Source of the DNA: Melampsora larici-populina 98AG31
Lineage: Eukaryota > Basidiomycota > Pucciniomycetes > Pucciniales > Melampsoraceae
Reading direction: 5' to 3'
Assembly: GCF_000204055.1 (NCBI RefSeq)
Contig: NW_006768767.1
Location: forward strand, 696,053 to 760,052
DNA: 64,000 nt
Shown here piece by piece: positions 12,518 through 24,417 of this stretch. Under the pieces are notes generated by a model. That model did no database searches. It saw only the letters and a list, made by a program, of their open reading frames with translations, and was not told where the DNA came from. A program made the position numbers and the translations under genes. Positions within the stretch are counted from its first letter, which is position 1. Each line of letters starts with the position of its first letter.

Positions 12518-12978
12518 TTATCTCATACATGATCAAATTCTTCAAAAAAATCATCTAATTTATATAAAACCTAAATCAATAAATAACTTTTTCAATTCGA
12601 AGCCAAACCCACCAAAAAATCCCAAGAAGGTTTTTCTAACACCAAGAATCCAATTTATCTATATCTACAAATTACATCATTCAACTACAATCCTCTCATT
12701 TCTCTCTCTCTTATCATACTACTTCATCATCATGAATTCTTATGGAAGATTTTCATTTAATAATTTATTTAAACAGTTTACCCATACTAACTTTAGCAAG
12801 ACTTGAAACCAAACCACCACCAAAGTTATTTAAAAGATTACTAGCACTCGAACCTAATTTCCTTTTCGAATCTCGATCCTAAAAATTCAAAAACCCCAAA
12901 CCCAAAACCCATCAGTTTAAAACTTCCAAAATAAAAAAAACGAAACAGTAAAAGAGGGAAATTGAGAGAGAGAGAAAA

Positions 12979-13877
12979 CTAAACTGCATAAGTAAATCCA
13001 ATGGTATTAGTAAAATTAAATACTAATGCCAATAAAACGATCGGTAAGAAAGATAAATTAAATTTCAATAAACCAATAAAAAACAAAACCACCCAAGCCG
13101 TTGGAAAAGCATAAAGTGCTGTCCAAAACATCCTATAAAACATCAAAGACCCCCCGAGAAACCATCAGTTCAGAAGGTGAGAATTCTTAACGTGATTTGG
13201 GGGTTTTTGAAAAAGATGGTCATTGAATTACTTTAAGTCTACTGCATTAGAAGGTTGTGAAGGCTAAACAAACCCGCAAAAAAACCCCTTCAACTTGTGT
13301 CTTTTCATTCAAGGTGTTTAAAAAAGTCGAGAAAACTTACATCACGACTTTCAAAGACCCAATAACTACTACCATCCTCATCTACCTGATTCCAAAACCT
13401 CAATCCAACCAAAACCCTACCTGAAACATTCCTAACCGTCCAGAAATCTGCTGATAAGAGAATCACTACAATTACTGTTGAAAATACATATGAATCTGAA
13501 AAGAATCCACATAAAACCTTCAGAACACCAAAACACCAAACCCCCAAAAAAAAACAGATTAGATTCTAAAATTTGATTTGGTGTTTTTTGGATTGACTTA
13601 CGTATGTAGTAATAGCTAAAGATCTAAAAAAGTAAAGAAAGAATAAAGCAACAGGATGAGAAGATTGTTTCCAAATAGAAGTTTCTGTATGATTTTGAAT
13701 TGGTTGATTATTTTGAATTGAATTGTTTTGAGGAGGTATAGATGGATTGATTGGAACAGATTGGTAAGTGGGTGGATCGTTGGTGTCTGATGAAATTGTT
13801 CCTGTGCCATTGGTTTCGATCGTGTTGAGTAAGTTTAGGGATGATGGAGATGATCCTAGTCCTGGGTGAGTGGTCAT
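12979..13877 (-). CDS. TVP23: Golgi membrane protein Tvp23
   Basis: Four exons (13877-13602, 13517-13341, 13263-13232, 13132-12979) give 212 residues in one frame. The core matches the TVP23/FAM18 family: [15 protein letters not shown], a long hydrophobic segment ([19 protein letters not shown]), the signature [22 protein letters not shown], and a C-terminal pair of membrane helices starting [17 protein letters not shown]. About 65 residues before the first helix are polar and Asn/Pro-rich. The yeast protein (199 aa) is an integral late-Golgi membrane protein linked to vesicle trafficking. The third exon is only 32 nt. The gene diverges from RPB8. Confidence 0.9.
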
Positions 13878-14157
13878 TTTGTGTGTCTTTGGGATGTCTT
13901 TCTATGTTTGTTTGTTGTTTGATGGTTTGTGAATGTGAAGTGCTTTGGATTGAATGATCGATGAGAATGAAGAATGAGTTTCGAGAAGACAATGAGATGA
14001 TACCACTCTTTCATCTATTAGCATATCCTGTAGCTATCACGTGCTCGATAGCCTTTTATCCAAATCATGACCTTTCCAACAAAATCTCAAATCCAACTCG
14101 ACAAATTACCGAATTCTCAACTTCAAACTCAACCCAATCCAACCACTTAAAGTCATC
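13878..14157. promoter_or_regulatory. Shared divergent promoter, TVP23/RPB8
   Basis: Only 280 bp separate the two start codons, which point away from each other, so both promoters and 5' UTRs must fit here. No canonical TATA box is obvious. Confidence 0.55.
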
Positions 14158-14903
14158 ATGGTAATCACTTTTTCATCCATCTTCAAACCCTCGCAGACCC
14201 AACTCACTAACATACTCATACCAATCCGAAACCCTCACTCATCTAGGCCCAATCATCACTTTTATTCGATGACTTATTCACCCTAACAGATCTCGACAAA
14301 GAAGGCAAAAAATTCGATCGAGTCTCTCGACTAAAAGCCATCTCATCAAATCATTCCATGAACCTAACCTTAGATTTCAATATAGAATTATATCCTTTAA
14401 AGATTGGTGATTGCTTTGCACTTGCTTTATCTTCTTCTTTAACACCTGAAGGTGAGAAAGATGGTGGAGCTGAAATCCAGTCTTGGAGATTGGAAGAAGG
14501 GAAAGGTGGATTGGCTGATGAGTATGATTATGTTATGTATGGTAAAGTTGGTGGTTTTTCCTTTCTTTCTCTCTTTGTGTTTTTTGTTCGGGTGTTGACT
14601 GTGTTTTTTTTCGATGGGATTTCATCTTGGTTTGGTTTTGGGTTTAGCTTTATAAATTCGATACTGGTGCATCTGATACGGTGACGTGTTATATTTCTTT
14701 TGGTGGTTTACTAATGGCTCTAAGTGGTGATTATCGGTATGTTTTGACAATCTCTTCTAGACTGTTGTGATATTCGAAAATGAAAGCGTGTTTGATGAGT
14801 TTTTAATGAAATCCTTTGAATATTTTTTTGGGATATATGATTTTAAAGACATCTTGATCAACTTACAGTCGGTCAAATGGTTTTTCTATTAATGAGAAGA
14901 TAG
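14158..14903 (+). CDS. RPB8: RNA polymerases I/II/III subunit RPABC3 (Rpb8)
   Basis: Spliced model: 14158-14160, 14247-14546, 14648-14736, 14849-14903, giving 148 residues (yeast Rpb8 has 146). Landmarks: LLFDDLFTLTDLDKEGKKFD, NLTLDFNIELYPL, the W of QSWRLEEG, LADEYDYVMYGKLYKFDTGA, YISFGGLLMALSGDYR and the C-terminal VFLLMRR. Rpb8 is a shared core subunit of all three nuclear polymerases. The first coding exon is only the ATG, followed directly by the donor GTAATC; the next in-frame ATG lies too far in and would delete the conserved LFDDLF start. The last acceptor (AAAG before 14849) was chosen because only it gives the conserved RHLDQL...LLMRR ending. Confidence 0.9.
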
Positions 14904-15298
14904 GGTTCTGATCTATCATGGGGAAATTCTATTAAATGTTACATTTGTATTTGTTTTTAAAATAAAAGGAGCAGGACGAAGTGGTTTGATATGAATCGAT
15001 TCATTAATGAAATTAAATGTATAGCCTGTTTTTCTATACTTTGGAATTGAATATATTATGAAAGACCAGAAAGCTAAGAGAAAGCCAGGTTTTCCTTTGT
15101 TTAAGAAATCACTGTGATTGGGTATCATAGATTGTCTATTCACAATAGCTTGAGAATTGATTGATTGAGATTGAGTGAGTGAGTGTATTTGATCAGGTGA
15201 CCGGGTCATGAAGAGTCGGGACCGTGAAGATGACTCGGGGTGTGGTTAAAGGGATTGAGGGTTGAGAGTATTGAGTGGGTTGAGAGTGAACTGGAAAG
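14904..15298. other. Spacer between RPB8 and RSC9-like gene
   Basis: This 395-bp stretch should contain the RPB8 3' UTR and the RSC9 promoter. Two minus-strand frames here (14916-15209 and 15193-15456) have no recognisable motif, and the second overlaps the antisense of the RSC9 start, so they are treated as chance. Confidence 0.45.
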
Positions 15299-17905
15299 AT
15301 GAATGAACCAATGATCAGTAGAACTACAAGACAATCAACTATCATCAACAACAACAACAACAACACTCCAAGAAGGTCAACTGCAAGACCACCTCCAACT
15401 CTACTTCCTACCATACCAAGACCAAAATCATCAACTCCAACACCCAATCCATTCAATCAACAACAACAACAACAACAACACTTTTATCATCATCAATCTA
15501 ATCAAATCAAATCAAATCAAATCCATCAATCAAACAACACTTTACCATTTCAAAAACTCAATGCTGCACTCAATGGAACACGTTAGTCACTTTTACTTTT
15601 TCTAATCATCAATCCAATAAGAAATCTTTAAAGCTGATTATCTATTATTGGATCATTAGCACATTATCTTGATCAACCAGGTCCACAAAACCGGATTCTA
15701 CTTTCAATCAAATCAGGTATTCCAGAAGAGATCGATTATGGATTAGAAATCTTATTAGCTGGATCATTTTATGAACCTGAATGTATTCAATTATCAAGAT
15801 TTCCAGGTTTGATCGAAAGTCTTTTATCATTAATCGATCAATATCCTTCTACATTCGATGGTTCATTTCATCATCAAGAAAAACAAGAACTTTGTCGTAG
15901 ATCAATCGAAGCTAGTTTGATTTTAAGAAATTTGATTTTAATCGAACCTTTTCTTAGATTGATTTCATCTAATCCTAAATTACCTTTAGTCTTATTAAAC
16001 GGATTAGAAAAATCTCATGTAGAAGTAGATCAAGAGTTTTTAAGTTTATTACTTGAGATCTTAGAAAGTGCTGCTACTCATGGGATCTCACTTGATCAAC
16101 CTTTGAAAGGTTCTTCTAACACTTCAACCATTCGATTCCCACGTTCATCTTTACCTGTACGACTCTCATCATCGATTCATGAAAGTGATCCTTCAAGTTC
16201 GAATCCGACGATCAATCGACCACCTCAATGGGCTCAAGATTTGTTTGCAAGATTAGATACCCTTACGGGATGTGATGATCGGAATCTAATCTTAGGAGCC
16301 TATAGATGTTTAGCAGCTTTTGGAAGATTAGCACATAACCAAGCAACCTTGGGAATCTTAACATTAGATTATTTGTATCCAAGTCCTTGTTTGAAACCGA
16401 ATTGGCCTACATCGATTTCCAAAGGGTTTCAATTCTTAGCTTTACCTGATTACGAAATTCTGATCAGTTTATTAGATTATCTTTATTCGATCACTTCTAA
16501 TTCTACGATCAGTTTGACGATTTGTTCGGATTTTCATTCGATCGAATCCATCACTAAATTATTGATTTCTCACATTCAACATCAATGTAAATTCGAATTA
16601 GGTCCTACTCAATCTTTACCAATCCCTTCATCTCAATGGTATTATGAAAGACCTAAAGCTAGCATACCTAATCAATCTATCAAATCAAATCCTCAGAATC
16701 CTAATCAACTTCATGATCCTAATCAGAGAGGTCCACCACAAACTCCAACGATGACAGAAGTACACAAGATCTTATTAGAAGATTCTGAAATCGGGAACTT
16801 AGCCTTCACACCTGAACCTAAACGAGCCAGAGATTGGATGTTAAGAGTATTCGAATCCGATCCGAATGGAGAAGTTCAACAAGTCACACTTTGGTTAGCA
16901 TACAAAACTCAATTTGAAGCTTATCTCAACAAACCAGCACCCAATCTAGATCCTTCAACTCAATCAAATCTTCTCAATCATCCTCCTCATTCCATGATCG
17001 CTCCGGCCGAAGCTATTAAATTGACTTCTGAAGTCTTTCGTACGGCTTGTCCTAGTGTACAAGAAGTGCCCAATGGAGAGAAACGGTTTATTATCAAAGG
17101 CATCAAAGCACGTGAACGAATTCGTAAGTGTATGTATATATTTCATCATAAGAAGAAAAACTTTCATTGAGCTTCAAAAAACTGATTGGGTTTGGTTGTT
17201 TTTTGCTTGCTTGCGCGGGAATTAGCTCCGAGTGATTTGTTGGGTTGTAAGTGGGATGGATGTAAGGAATCATCGATTTCAGGAGGACCTATAGAAGTAT
17301 ACAAACATGTGATTTTGACCCATTTATCAGCCCAACCTGAAGAACCAGCGCCTCAACCAGAATCAGAACCAGTGCCTCCACCCGAACCCGAACCAGCAAC
17401 TAATCCATTCCAATGTAAATGGCATACATGTCAAACTCCCAAACCGAATCTAAACGAATTAAAATCCCATCTGTCAACCCATTTAATTTCGATTTCTAAA
17501 CCGATGTTAGGAATCGACCCACAAATCAATCGAAATGAAAAAGTCAAATTTGAAAGTTTTCAAACTTTTAATCGATCTACTCCACATGGAGATCCAGAAG
17601 AACATGGAGCGATTGGGATTGGATATCTTTCTATTTTGGTACTGAGGAATTTAATTAAATCGGTTTCTGAACAAACTGTTTTGAAAAACCCAGAAGCAGA
17701 AGAAGTAGTAGGGAATGGGGAGGGGGAGGAAGAAGAGTTGTTGGGATTAAACGTTTTGAATGGTGGGTATGGAAAACTTGAGAATGAGATTCTGGTTTGG
17801 GCTTTAGAGGATCGATGGGTTTCGGGAGTGGCTTGTGAGGTTTTGGGTTGGTTGGATTTGGTTTATAAACGAATGGAGGTGAAACCTATTGGATTAGAAC
17901 CATAG
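15299..17905 (+). CDS. RSC9: Chromatin-remodelling complex subunit Rsc9-like
   Basis: Three exons (15299-15581, 15660-17123, 17226-17905) join in phase to 808 residues. The N-terminus (about 85 aa) is Asn/Gln/Pro-rich and disordered. It is followed by a long helical, armadillo-like region starting IKSGIPEEIDYGLEILLAGS, a pattern typical of Rsc9/ARID2-class proteins. The C-terminus has a conserved helical stretch (EAIKLTSEVFRTACPSVQEV) and two C2H2-like zinc modules, CKWDGCKESS...HVILTHL and CKWHTCQ...HLSTHL, separated by a Pro/Glu-rich linker. Rsc9 belongs to RSC/PBAF-type SWI/SNF remodellers. I see no ARID domain at the N-terminus. Family assignment is by pattern memory; another armadillo/zinc-finger chromatin protein is possible. 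Confidence 0.7.
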
Positions 17906-19395
17906 ATTTATAGGTTTATTGTGCGTAGTTTATAGATTTATAGATTTTTTTTGTTTGAAAAACCAAAAGGATGAGGGGTTTTTAGATATGTAAGATGGAT
18001 TGAACTTTTATGGGTTTCTGGTTTTTTGTTTTGTTTTTTTGAGGGGTATGGGTTTGGGGTTTTTAGGTATTGGATTTGTTTGATGACTTGGTTTTTGGGA
18101 CTTTTTCATTTTGAATTAAAAGTTTATTGGATACATAGGAAAGTGAGTGAGTGAGTGTGAGTGAGTGTGATGATGATTTGATGGGGTTACACGGTTTATG
18201 TGGGTTGTGAGTAGGGTTTGGGTTAAAAGAAAGAAGTTTTGAAGGTACATATTCCAAAAAAAAGGAAGAAAGATTTAGAAATTGTAAAAAGATAAATGAT
18301 GAGGTTTTTTAGATTGGTTTTTAGATTAGATTGGTTTCTTCACCTTTCTTACATATATATTCCAAGATCTTTCTTCTATATAGTGAGAATTCATCTTATC
18401 ATCCAATCAAATCATGAGTTTTAGATTTCATGTTTTACAATTCTATACTTGATTATGAAACTTGATGGTATATCTCCTACGTTTTTGATTGCTTGAGGTG
18501 ATGATCATGTCTCTTGAGTTGGATGTAGTATACAAGTCATTCAAACTTGTTGTTAAATGGTTTAGAGACATTCAAGTCATGAACATGCAGTTTATGTAAA
18601 ACATCTTCTGACCTCATGATGTGGTTGGATTTGGTAATCTCTTCAGACCTTTTCTTGAGACTCGCATACTTGAGGTGTTTATCAAGAGGGCTCTGAGTCT
18701 CAAGGCAGGAGGGTTAAAGCTTGATGTCTCATCAGAAAACAATTCGTCTACTCACACTTACACGCTGGCACAACGTTCGTAGTTGATGTCTTGGATGACG
18801 TTGAGTAGTTGTACATAGGTGCTGGTTATCTGGTATTTTATTTTATATATTTAAAAGGTCAAATGTTGGTGTAGAATTCCTTCTCATCTTTTTATGATGG
18901 TTGCTTCTGACTTCATGCAGGTTTGAAGAATGCCGAATGATGTGATATGTTGTACAGACGCGTCGTGTGTAGAACATTACCCAGTGTGTGTGTGTGAGAG
19001 CGTGCGAGACGCGGCGTGGGACTTGGTTGAGTCTTAGTGTGGTTGTTTACTGGTGAGTTAAAATTATCCAAGCTGAGATGAAACCACGATGAAACAAATT
19101 GATCTGCTTTGTCTATGAAAACAACCCAAAGTACACATTAGACTCTATCCAAACCGATTCTCATCATCGACCGTAACCGTTAAAAAGAAGAAAGAAGAAA
19201 GAATCAGAGATGGACGGATTACAATTTTGAATGAAAGGATTTTCGATCCGAGTGGAATTCTTGATTATTATTTTTTGGTGGTCTTTGGTATCTTCATCTT
19301 CATTTATTTTCATCATCGACACATTCAAAATAACTTGAATATCTAAATCCTAAGAAACAACTTCAGCTACGATCAACCTTTTAGAATTTATCAAG
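17906..19395. other. Intergenic, no gene seen
   Basis: About 1.5 kb. It holds the RSC9-like 3' region (T-rich, 17906-18070), (gtgagt)n-like repeats near 18145-18170, a GT run near 18985-19000, and the upstream region of the transporter. No reading frame longer than about 64 codons and none with a motif. Confidence 0.45.
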
Positions 19396-21752
19396 ATGGC
19401 TTCGAGGCATGCCGATCGATCGATTGATGGATTTAGTATCTTTGGCTTGATCGTGGTGCTGTTAGTTAGTAGGTCATTTTTTAACTTTCATATAGAACAA
19501 ACCTCTGATGTACTTATTGATGATGTTTGATTGATGGTTATCAGTGATCCCGGTTTTAAAACCGATGAGAATCCCATTAGGACAAACCCTTACCCGGATC
19601 TTACGTCGAACGGCAATCAAATTGCGTCTGATAGACATTCCAACGCCTCATGAACCAGATCCACCAATCTCGGATTTATCAACTCAAGCTTCTGATTCAT
19701 GGTCTCTTCCATTGAATTTGACTACATCACCAGCTCTTGGAGTCCTCATCTTACTGATCACTACTACTATAGATGGTAGTGTGATTAGGACTGGAATAGT
19801 TGGAGAGGGGGATAGCAAACCTTATGATGTATTGGTCCTCTTTATCAGTCTTGTCAGTCTTCAATTTTTTTAAATCCCTCTCATCAATATAGGATATCCA
19901 GAAAGCTTTGGATGATCTCAATAGACTTTAGATCACTAAAATGATGTATATAAACGATTTTTTGATAGGCTTATATTGCTACAGCTCTCGATTCGACTGG
20001 GGTCTTACGTAGTTTAGCATTTTATGTATCAAATCAATCAAATGGTTCAGGACCTCAATTATACTTAATCTTATATTGTTTCTTTTTTATCTTTGGTGTG
20101 ATCTTTGGTAATGATCCGATCATTCTTTCTGGAACGGCTTTTTTAACTTATTTTTTAAAGAATTGTGGAATCATCAATCCAACTGCTTGGATCTTTATGG
20201 AATTCTTGGCTTCTAATATTGCAAGTGCAGTCTTGGTTAGTAGTAATCCTACTAATGTTTTAGTGGCTCAAGCTTTTGATTTGAATTTCTTAACGTAAGT
20301 GTTTTTTGGTTGTTGTTTGGCTTGAAAATGAAACTCGTGTTGATCAAGTTTTGGTTTGGTTGACTTTAAAATCGTCTGATTTAGAGGGTTTACCAAGTAT
20401 ACCATTCTACCATCCCTAGCTGCTGCCATAGTCGGATACATTCTACTTTACTCAGTTTTCCGATCTTTAACCGTGCCAGATACGCATCCTAACTTATCAC
20501 CCACCATCACCCATGAAGAAACCCAAGCTATTTCCTCAAGCATCATCTCATTCAAGAAACTCGTCAAGTTAATCAAAAAACCATTTGCATTAATTCCAAG
20601 AGCCAATTATATTCCAGATCGATTAAACCAACCAAGAGTTTCACCCAGATCAGTTTTAAGTGATCCACAAGCTGCATACTTTCATGGTACATTAATGATC
20701 CTAACACTTTTGGTTTTGTTTGGTACGACGTTTGTGAAGAATGTATCGGTTTGGGAAATCACTTTACCTGCTGGATTCTTGGCACTTTTTAGAGATTTGA
20801 TATATGATTTGGTTTACTCTAAAGTTACTTTTGAATCATCATCATTATCAAATTCACTTCAGATGAATGAAATTCAAGCAAAGGTTGAAGAGGGTGTGGT
20901 GATGCCAGTAGACAAAGTTGATAATCAGATGTCTCTCAAAACAAATGGAGTGGTGGAATGTCATAATGAACAATCGGTTAGAAATGAAGCATATCAAAAA
21001 CAAAACCAAAGCGACGGTGTTGTAATAAAAGATGAACTAACTAAAGTCAACTCGATCATCCCAAAAGAAACATCAAACTTAAATCTATCAAGAAGATCTA
21101 CACTTACATCATTTTTTAAATACGTTAATCAAAGGGTTCCAATCACATCTAGAACGATTGAAAAATTACCATTACCACTCTTACCATTTGCAATTTCAAT
21201 GTTTATTTTGATTGCTTCGTTAGGATCATTAGGTTGGGTTAAAGTTTTTGCAAAATGGTTTTTAAAGATTTGTTCGAATCCGGTTTCTACGGTTTATTTT
21301 ATTGGATTTTTAGGTAGTTTAATCTTTTGTCCATTCTTAGGTAGTTGAGTTTATAATTTTCTCTTTTACAATTGATTTGTTTATTTTTTCTCTTGATCAT
21401 AGATGGATTGATGAATTGATTTTTTTTTTGGTTTTGAATAGCGAATATTGGAGCTACGATTTTATTAGTAGAAATTATAAACCATGAAGAATTTAAATCG
21501 AATCCGAAAATCATCTCAGAACCCAAAATTTTAAAATCAGCAATTTATTCCATTTCAATGTCATCCAACATTGGAGCTTTTAGTTTAACTTTACCTTCTT
21601 CACTTGCTGGTTTACTTTGGTATGAAATCTTAATTCAAAAAGGTATCTTGATTAAGAAAAGAGAGTTCTTTGGTTGGAATTTAGTACCCGTTTTGGTTTT
21701 GGGATTTGTGGCTTATAGTATTGTATTAATTGAAGTTTTGTATATTTTTTAA
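19396..21752 (+). CDS. ArsB/NhaD-family membrane transporter
   Basis: Five exons (19396-19468, 19545-19852, 19969-20294, 20385-21340, 21442-21752) give 657 residues in frame. At least ten hydrophobic segments are visible. Family features include LTTSPALGVLILLITTTIDG, AYIATALDSTGVLRSLAFYV, the discontinuous-helix motif SNPTNVLVAQAFDLNFLTGF and, in the last exon, ANIGATILLVEIINHEEF. A long hydrophilic cytosolic loop (roughly residues 375-460) separates the two halves. The ion-transporter superfamily that includes arsenite pump ArsB and Na+/H+ antiporter NhaD has this layout. The substrate cannot be read from sequence; fungal members are often annotated as arsenite or organic-anion transporters. 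Exon 1 uses donor GTAGGT; a neighbouring GTTAGT is out of phase. Confidence 0.8.
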
Positions 21753-22596
21753 AATTGTACCATATTGTAAAGAAAAATAAATACTTGGTTTGAGGAAAAT
21801 GATTTGAGGGTGTGTGTGTGGGTTTCGGATGTAAAGAATTAGATTCTTTTTTGGTTTGGATGATTGTTGTTGGAATTGATTTTTCCTTTGTTAAACTTGT
21901 GAACCAGTTTGGAAGAAATGGTTTTCGAGTAAAAAATCAAATCAGGACGGATATGTTTTCAAGGACCATTACGAAAATACCAAGGATCAAGTAGTGTGAG
22001 GAGTTGGAGAACTTGTGTCAAACCTCTCAAAGTTTGATACCAAAGAATGAGATCGTCTAATGTTATCATACGCGACGCCACGCGTAATATTATTACACGT
22101 ATGTGATATGAAAGCAAATCACGACGTTTGACTCCATGGTCACCATCAACTCGATAGTGGAACTATCAAAAAATTTTGGACCACTGGAGTGGATCAGAAA
22201 GATTGATAAAGTGACCTTTGTGCTTGATCCCCGGGTCTCCCTAGTAAAAGGCGAGGGGGACGTTCGAGTATGAGACCAAACACGCCACGTGTTTATCGAA
22301 CGCAATTTGGGTATAAGTACCTTTTGAGAAATGCGTCAGTTCGAATCCCTAGTAAAACTGCTTTGATAATCAAAGAACTCCTTTGGAAACCTATGGTTGA
22401 GCCATTGGGTTGATATCAAAACCATGTCTTGTAATGGTATCGAGCTGATGTACGTAGCATTTGAACTGAAGCTGATTTAACAGATGGTCTAAGACTATCC
22501 ACACATCAGTTCAATCTGCTCAAATGTAGGAACGGTGTGGCTTTCTAGACATTATACTTTGATTATCAAGCAGCGGTTCTCTACACTTTCAAGAAG

Positions 22597-22830
22597 CTAA
22601 GGGCCCGTTCGGTTGCCGTCAACCTCGCAGGTTGACCCAGCCAAAAGTTCAGGCGTACGCTTCAAGGCAGTTTGAAGCGTACGCCTGGGTGTTGTGCCGT
22701 TCGGTACACCCTTTTTCAAAAAGGGAGAAGCGTACGCCCCGCAGGTCTACCAGCCAAAATGGTCAACCTGGCAGGTTGACCGTTTTGCTGCATTCTGGCA
22801 GGTTGACCTGCCTACTGCCATGAACTTGGC
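22597..22830. mobile_element. Possible hAT-like MITE fragment
   Basis: The left end, gggcccgttcggttgcc, resembles hAT-type MITE termini known from other eukaryotes, but I cannot find the matching inverted copy on the right. Inside is a near-perfect palindrome (22650-22686, arms CAGGCGTACGCTTCAA / TTGAAGCGTACGCCTG), and the word caggttgacc recurs at about 22628, 22770 and 22798. GC content is well above the surroundings. Treat as a probable repeat fragment. Confidence 0.35.
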
Positions 22831-23520
22831 TCCGAAAAGAAAACTCTATCAAATCGATTCGATTCATTTTTCTTTCTTTCTATATTTAGCTTATTTTATT
22901 CACATAAATGATGATATACATTCACTCAAAACAGAAAATAACAAACACACCATCGTTATGTTTCAAAAAACAGCTTGAAAATCCAAAATCAAAGCAACAT
23001 GAATCGTAACTTTTAGGTTAAAAGCCGAGTAGGAGCTTTGAAGACAATTCGTTGACAGTATTTCAACTTCCAACACAGGCAGCTTAGGACGATCTGTGTA
23101 TGGCTTGATTCGCTGAGATGAAATATCAATCAATATTGAATTAAGGTGAATGGGTGGAATGAAGTATTGTTTGTGATCAAGCATTTTGGGCTGTTCAAAA
23201 TCATGTGAAAGACTTGGGGTTACATGTATATCATATACCTAGCATAGATATGATACCGGACAAAGTTAAATCATCATGTGCAAAAGTTTATACAAAGTAC
23301 ATGAGTGATTTGCAGAATGGAGGGCTCTTAGCAAAAAAAAACATCCCGGGAAGAGCATACAATCAAGGCTATAGATGCTTGTTCTAGCAGGAGAAAACTA
23401 TTCACTTTCATAACCTCTTGTCTTATATATACCCTTACTTCTACTTCCAAAACAATCTAGGCTCTATATCAGAAATCAATCAATCTTATATGAACTTGGA
23501 AATCCAATATCGTCTTGCCA

Positions 23521-23594
23521 AGATGTGTTATAGATTTTAAGATTTTTTTTTCCTTCTTAAGAATTGGTGATCTGTGAAATCTATAACACATCTT
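23521..23594. repeat. 17-bp perfect inverted repeat
   Basis: Arms AGATGTGTTATAGATTT and AAATCTATAACACATCT flank a spacer of about 40 bp containing a T run. It would form a strong hairpin if transcribed. No coding context is seen. Confidence 0.6.
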
Positions 23595-24417
23595 TCTATC
23601 TAAGAGAATCTTTGGTTTCCAAGAATGTTTATAAACTCTATTGTTTCTTCGATGTAGGTCCAGTAGTGTTGTTGAAGTGTACATTGAGGTATATAGGTTT
23701 GTATTATCCAAAGACAAGGTAAGAAAGAAAATAGTTTTCTGCTGATAGAATGCAAGGACTGGCTTGATTTTATGCTCTTCCTGGGATATTTTTTGTTGCT
23801 CAGAACCCCTACATTGGGTAAATCACCTGTTTGTTATAAAGTTTTACAAATTTCCTTTGAACTTGGTGGTACATTTTATGTCTTCTTTTCCATATGGGTC
23901 ATGCCTGCTTAACTTGTGATTGGTATACTCTATCTACACCTTTGATACTTTGAATGACGGACTCGTAGAGAAGGATGGTTTTGATGGATGTATCATAAGA
24001 GTTATCCTGCACTTTATTAAATCATGATCTACGTGGTTCAAAAACACTTCTCAAAAAAAAAGTTTTGATCAAAAGTTTGGTACAGTGATACGAAGCTAGC
24101 AATGGGACTTGCTCAAGGATTATCACTGATCAGTTTTTTCCTTCAATTCTTGTGATATGTGTTTTACATTTCTAAAATGAGGAATTTCAAAAGCCTGTAG
24201 TATATGAGCTTGAAGCTGATCAACATTTCAATCATGATGTACTCTTGCAAAGGCTGAGCAATCAATGATGGAACTCATTGCAATGTTTTGCACGCGCGCG
24301 ACCCGATCGATCGGGACACGATCGTTTGTCACGGTGTCGGACGTTGATCAATGTTTTTTCAGATTAAGAGCGCGCGCCTTGTTGACCTTCGATTCCCTTG
24401 CGAGTTTCGAGGATAAG

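Larger units (their letters stand above)
21753..24417. other. Gene-poor region before DPH7
   Basis: No supported gene. It contains an imperfect long hairpin (arms near 22358 'actgctttgataatcaaag' and 22556 'actttgattatcaagcagc'), a GC-rich repeat patch at about 22595-22830 and a 17-bp perfect hairpin at 23521-23594. 24285-24380 is GC-rich with a palindromic CGATCGATCG core. The frame of DPH7 stays open upstream to an ATG at 24265. Confidence 0.4.

Noticed and set aside
14916..15456. Two minus-strand frames upstream of RSC9
   Set aside because: One overlaps the antisense of the RSC9 start; neither shows family features or consistent splicing.
22358..22580. Imperfect hairpin as a mobile element
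   Set aside because: Arms share only about 18 bp and no target duplication or second copy is visible.
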